The notes beneath the pieces were generated by a model. That model did not search any database. It was not told the origin of the DNA and was given only the letters and a program-made list of their open reading frames with translations. A DNA stretch of 51,000 nt from Mesostigma viride (taxonomy: Eukaryota > Streptophyta > Mesostigmatophyceae > Mesostigmatales > Mesostigmataceae): positions 249,001 through 300,000 of the forward strand of contig RPFO01002078.1 in NCBI GenBank assembly GCA_009746045.1. Reading direction: 5' to 3'. Numbering within the stretch: the stretch's first letter is position 1; each line of letters begins with the position of its first letter. Position numbers and translations under genes: made by a program. Of this stretch, positions 45,748-51,000 are shown one piece after another.

Positions 45748-46358
45748 AGTTAAGTAATGCAATACGCATTACTTTTGCATACTTGCAAGTATGCAAAAGT
45801 AATGCGTATTGCATTACTTAACTAAAATTGGGCCGCGTGGGGAAATCCGGCGTTCCGCACACACCGCTCGTTACCGAGGTGACTCGATTAATTACGACTC
45901 GGCTATTCCCAGCCTCCCGCCGTAATCCCTATTTCGACTTGGCCTACCCGGCCTCCGCCAAACATAGAAATCCACAAATATTTCGACTCGGCTGCAAGTA
46001 TGCAAAAGTAATGCGTATTGCATTACTTAACTAAGATTGGCGTTCGCTCCTGGGGTACCGGGTTCGAATCCTCTCGGAGGCACGGAAATATTTGCGGCGG
46101 GTAGGCCTGGGAGGCCGAGTCGAAATATTTGTGGATTTCTATGTTTGGCGGAGGCCGGGTAGGCCAAGTCGAAATAGGGATTACGGCGGGAGGCTGGGAA
46201 TAGCCGAGTCGTAATTAATCGAGTCACCTCGGTAACGAGCGGTGTGTGCGGAACGCCGGATTTCCCCACGCGGCCCAATTTTAGTTAAGTAATGCAATAC
46301 GCATTACTTTTGCATACTTGCAAGTATGCAAAAGTAATGCGTATTGCATTACTTAACT
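45748..46358. mobile_element. 611-bp foldback element with 245-bp inverted arms
   Basis: Arms 45748-45992 and 46114-46358 are inverted repeats of equal length that appear perfect. Each arm begins with a perfect 76-bp palindrome (45748-45823 and 46283-46358). The 121-bp loop carries a third half-copy of that palindrome (45995-46032) and GGGTTCGAATCC, a Pol III B-box match. The element is flanked by the 5-bp direct repeat GCAAC (45743-45747 and 46359-46363). No coding sequence is evident; the identical short frames on both strands are a consequence of the inverted arms. Confidence 0.85.
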
Positions 46359-46680
46359 GCAACTTCACCGATAATTTCCTTACGTAGACATCAGGCGCCA
46401 AGGCACACCTCATTACGCGATCATTCGAAGCGTATCGGGTTCAAATCTTCGCAGGCCTTCCGTTTCATTACGGATTTTTTTCCTTCACCCTTTTGCCACA
46501 CTCCATGAATCTTGTGGTCGAAACTCTAAAGCTAGCGCGCGCTCCTTGGCGGGACTAGCGCCACTTGGCACTCGATGGAGGTACGTGGTGACTCACATGT
46601 CCCTAGCCGGGGCTCCCTGGCCGGGGACCGGCCACAAAAAGTACAAGCTCTAATGTCGCGGGCGAAGCCCGCAAAACTTG
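46359..46680. other. Flank with B-box-like and hairpin motifs
   Basis: CGGGTTCAAATCTTCGCAGGCC at about 46436 resembles the B-box segment in the palindrome loop. It is followed by a T7 run at about 46475, but no folded tRNA can be drawn. At about 46639-46676, TACAAG...GCGGGCGAAGCCCGC...CTTGTA forms a nested inverted repeat. Confidence 0.45.
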
Positions 46681-46879
46681 TAGCTATATATATTCATATT
46701 GAGAATGATAGATTACGGAGGTGAGATAGGCATGCAACATAAGAAGGAAAAACCCGATAACTGGGAGAATAACCCTGAAGAAATTAATAGTAATCAGTGA
46801 CACGGACATCCAAGGATCACGCTAGCTGCACAAGGTACAACCAACTATACATCACAAAACTACACGCAGCAACAGCGCT

Positions 46880-47390
46880 GCCGGCCCACCATGCAGGCCT
46901 GGAAGGGATCTAGAACGCATGGGTCGCGACAAAGTCGGCTCGGGTGCGGCGGAATAACACATCAGCCATGGTGCGAGTGAGGGCGAGTGACAGGCGCTGC
47001 CGCCAATACGAGGACCAGGTGCGGGCCGACCACGGGGCGGTCTGACCCTCGAGGTCGAGGCGGTCTTCACGGCGCTGGCAGCACTCGTGGAAAAACTCCG
47101 CTGTCGTGGGACCCATGGCCCCGAACTCCTCAAGGACAAAGGGGATGACCCGGTGGGGCCCCACATTGCCGTAGGAGGCAAACTTGTCGCGCTCAGCCAC
47201 AGCGGCAGCAGCGCCGGCATCCACAGCCGCCCGGAGGATGTGGCGACCGGAGAGCGGCCGAGCCACGGAGACATCGATGAGCAGGTGGCAACCCTGCCCA
47301 TCGTAGCTATATATATCTTCCACCCCATATGACACTGCCGGCCTTCTAGGCCAGTTCCCCACGCCGCCCTGTGTGTGCCTGATCGGGATC
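46880..47390 (-). pseudogene. LINE C-terminal domain fragment
   Basis: The minus-strand translation reads LLIDVSVARPLSGRHILRAA, AERDKFASYG, PFVLEEFGAMGPTTAEFF and SYWRQRLSLALTRTMADVL, then a stop at 46910. A D-V-x(2,3)-P segment followed by KxxxY and PFVxExFG is the nuclease-like C-terminal domain found after reverse transcriptase in many protist and plant retroelements. The RT itself is absent, so the copy is truncated. A plus-oriented 3' end follows directly at 47395. Confidence 0.65.
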
Positions 47391-47394
47391 ACAT

Positions 47395-47585
47395 GACCCA
47401 TCATGGTGGTGCAGGTGCATCTTGTGCACCCAGAGCAGGTGCTGGTTTACATCCTACACCTGCAGGTTGTAGCCCAGACTGTATCTGCCCCTTTCTCAGG
47501 GCTATGTGTTACATATGCTCCCCACGGAGCTATGTTCTTAATTCATTAATTAATGCGCATGGCACACAAACTTACCTTACTTAGT
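47395..47585 (+). repeat. Dispersed repeat/LINE 3' end feeding the ACTT array
   Basis: This matches the ends at 1-190 (inverted) and 1010-1196. It then has ATTCATTAATTAATGCGCATGGCACACAAACTTACCTTACTTAG, whose last part resembles the family A terminus GCGCATGACACGCAAGTACTTAC. The large ACTT array starts immediately after. Confidence 0.6.
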
Positions 47586-47604
47586 TTAATTTTCTTTCTT
47601 TCTT

Positions 47605-49074
<1,470 letters not shown>

Positions 49075-51000
49075 CTTGCGTGTCATGCGCAAAGGCATGC
49101 CACGGAGTACTAAGCTAATCTCATTAGAAAAATAATTACACAAAACTGCAAAAGTTCTAACAAATATCAAAGAGACAACCAGCGCAGGCCAGAAATCGGG
49201 AGAATCCCTATATTCTAACAAATATCGTCTGCATCATCCCCCAACCGTTAATTAAGCACTAGATGGGGATGTAATCCTCATCCGAGTTGTCCTCTATTGT
49301 AATGGCAGACGAGGCGGTAGTGTAGCGCCGGCTATCCTCATGCAGGACCAATAACCTCCACCTGCGGACTTCTACCCTGGCTAGCAACGGGCCGCGGGGC
49401 CCGTGGGGAGAAAATGGGAGCATACCCCTCGGGAAGGTGCTTATCGCAGATGGCAGCCCATTCCTCCTTGTCAATCATGCGGGCGCGGAGTACGGATAGT
49501 CCCAGAAGCCCTGCATCTTCAAGCAGTTGTGTCACATAGGTCCGGGTCGCGCCGCGCCGGTGCCCGGCGCGCGCAAGTTTGCCAGTGGGTTGCGATGGGA
49601 CAAGGGGCCCCTGCCATAGGAGGAGGTGTCTACCTGGTTGGCCCGTCTTAAGCCCCCCGGCAGGGCCCACATCGGTATTCACCTGGTCTGTGCGGGCAAG
49701 AGGGCCGGCAAAGAGGAGGCGGCGGTGTCGGATATGGTATGGGTGACAAGAGGGAGCTCGCAGTAGAGCTCGGCCCGGGTGCGGCGTTCTTGGTAGCGGA
49801 CGCCGAGCCTCGGATATGATGGAGCATTCAGTTCGAGTGACGGTGCCGTCAAGCTGCTGGCTCAGCGCCTGGTCCAGGGTCCACGCCACTAAAGGAGGAT
49901 GCTGAGGACAAGGGCCTTGAACAGAATGCGCTTGCGTCGCTCACTCAGCTAGGTAGCGACAGGTCCAGAACCTGTCGAGGCGGCGGAGGGCCGCCCAGGC
50001 CTGGCAAATAAGCGGGTGTTGATGTCGTCGGCCGTGGAGGGAAGCCAGCTGCTTCCCTCCAAGGGGAGCTTGTGGGAGCTTGAAGCGAGTCGCCGGGGGG
50101 ACGGGGCTGCCGTCCAGCAAGAGGAGGGTGGGTGGGGCTATCCCGCCCAGCAGGGAAGCCGATGGCCATGACCTCCGTTTTCTTGCTGATCATAAGCCCC
50201 ACCGCCCGCGCTTCCAGTGATAAGCTGTCTAGCCAGAGTTGGGCTGACTCCGGGGTTTCCACGATCGGGTGTCGTGTCATCAGCGTAGATCAGATCGCTC
50301 AGGCGGTAGGGTGGGTCAACCCCGCCGTAGCTGGCGTACTCCGTGACCTCGATCCCCGGCGGGCGCCCCTCCACCCGGGCGAAGCGGGCTTGTGCACGCC
50401 GCATAATATAGTCCACCATAATGATGAATAGATATGGGGAGAGCACGCAGCCCTGCCACATGGCCCCGGTGTGCAGGTGAAGACCACCCACAGGGCGTCC
50501 CATATAACCGTATCGAATGCATGCCTTGGTGTAATCCACGAAGATCAATAGCAATGGCAAGAGGCCGGGGGCCAGGCGGCCCACTTCCTCGATCAGGCGG
50601 CGCGCGGTAATAGTGACCATAACACAATTGCGACCTGAACACGGAAGCCCATCTGGGACTCACCTAGGTGGGGATCGAGGCTGGCGCGCATGCGGTTCAG
50701 CAGGAGACACATGAAGACTTTCAGCATGCACGCAGCTTTGGAGGCATACGCCGCGGTAGTTGCCGGTATCCGCGGCGGACCCCTTGCCCTTGTAGAGCAT
50801 GACCCGGACAGCGGTCTTCTAATACATCGGTGGGGGGAGGCGCCATCTCGTAGAATCCGGTTGCAAACACCCCGGAGGAAAGGCTCAAGCTCAGGCATCT
50901 TAACCATGCACCTCCGGTGAAATATTGTCCACTCCCATGGCAGCATCATTGCGGAGGGCCTCAGTGGAGATGGCAGCAGCCCATTCCTGGGGAGTCCACT
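49075..51000 (-). mobile_element. LINE family A with RT domain, frame-shifted
   Basis: This is the most complete LINE here. On the minus strand, low-numbered reading frames give FVDYTKAC, GCVLSPYLF and LSDLIYADD (about 50280-50560), which are RT motifs including the YADD active site. After a frame shift come AVGLMISKKTEVMAIGF (about 50155-50210), QLDGTVTR, GQPGRHLLLW and MIDKEEWAAICDKHLP, ending near 49338. Upstream, YKGKGSAADTGNY near 50780 is in another frame. At least three frame shifts make it a pseudogene. It runs off the window edge. The 3' tail is (ACTT)n on its own strand. A 45-bp insertion lies at 49168-49212. Confidence 0.85.

Noticed and set aside
46020-46465. tRNA genes suggested by GGTTCGAATCC and GGTTCAAATCT
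   Set aside because: T-arm stems do not pair beyond three bases, and no A box, anticodon arm or acceptor stem can be drawn. They may be B-box remnants of a SINE-like repeat.
46639-46676. Helitron 3' end
   Set aside because: A GCGGGC/GCCCGC hairpin is present, but the CTRR terminus and a matching 5' end are missing.

Overview
The window is nuclear DNA from a eukaryote, most likely a flagellate green-lineage alga. The evidence is spliced genes with GT-AG introns, a serine palmitoyltransferase subunit whose residues look plant-like, an EML-type microtubule protein (a family typical of ciliated or flagellated cells), a TGTAA-type polyadenylation motif, and dense LINE debris with very long tetranucleotide arrays. 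A prasinophyte-like alga would fit, but the species is inference. There are no bacterial operons, rRNA or CRISPR.

Layout. 0-5.6 kb: nested LINE fragments, a GCATGC-rich minisatellite at 2.7-3.2 kb and a retrocopy-like insert at 3.3-3.9 kb. 5.7-16.8 kb, minus strand: an eight-exon gene for an EML/EMAP-like WD40 protein of about 1,417 residues. All exon phases agree except for one base in a C9 run. Its introns hold a 45-bp minisatellite, a 540-bp G-rich tract and a 770-bp CCCA array. 16.8-20.2 kb: unassigned DNA, a second CCCA/CCCG/CCGT/CCAT array and LINE fragments. 20.2-28.2 kb, minus strand: serine palmitoyltransferase subunit 1 (LCB1) in eleven recognised exons, with a hAT-like MITE and a second MITE-like element in introns. 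28.2-31.3 kb: divergent intergenic region and a TC/CCAA/CCAG array. 31.3-37.3 kb, plus strand: a PH-domain and coiled-coil protein whose first exon was not found. 37.9-42.8 kb: a huge Ala/Gly/Asn-rich exon with short repeated helical motifs, probably the 3' part of the same gene. 43-51 kb: retroelement remains (ORF1-like, RT and C-terminal domains), a 611-bp palindromic element with a 5-bp target duplication, and a 1.5-kb ACTT/ACTG array lying between two facing LINE 3' ends.

The three cellular genes have no shared pathway. LCB1 makes sphingolipid bases at the ER. The EML-like protein would bind microtubules, and its MGCLSSK start predicts membrane anchoring. The PH protein would bind phosphoinositides or protein partners. 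The most unusual points are the predicted acylated EML, the repeat-filled intron with G-rich and C-rich ends, a 38-bp sequence inserted twice with target duplications, the palindromic element, and the link between LINE tails and tetranucleotide arrays.
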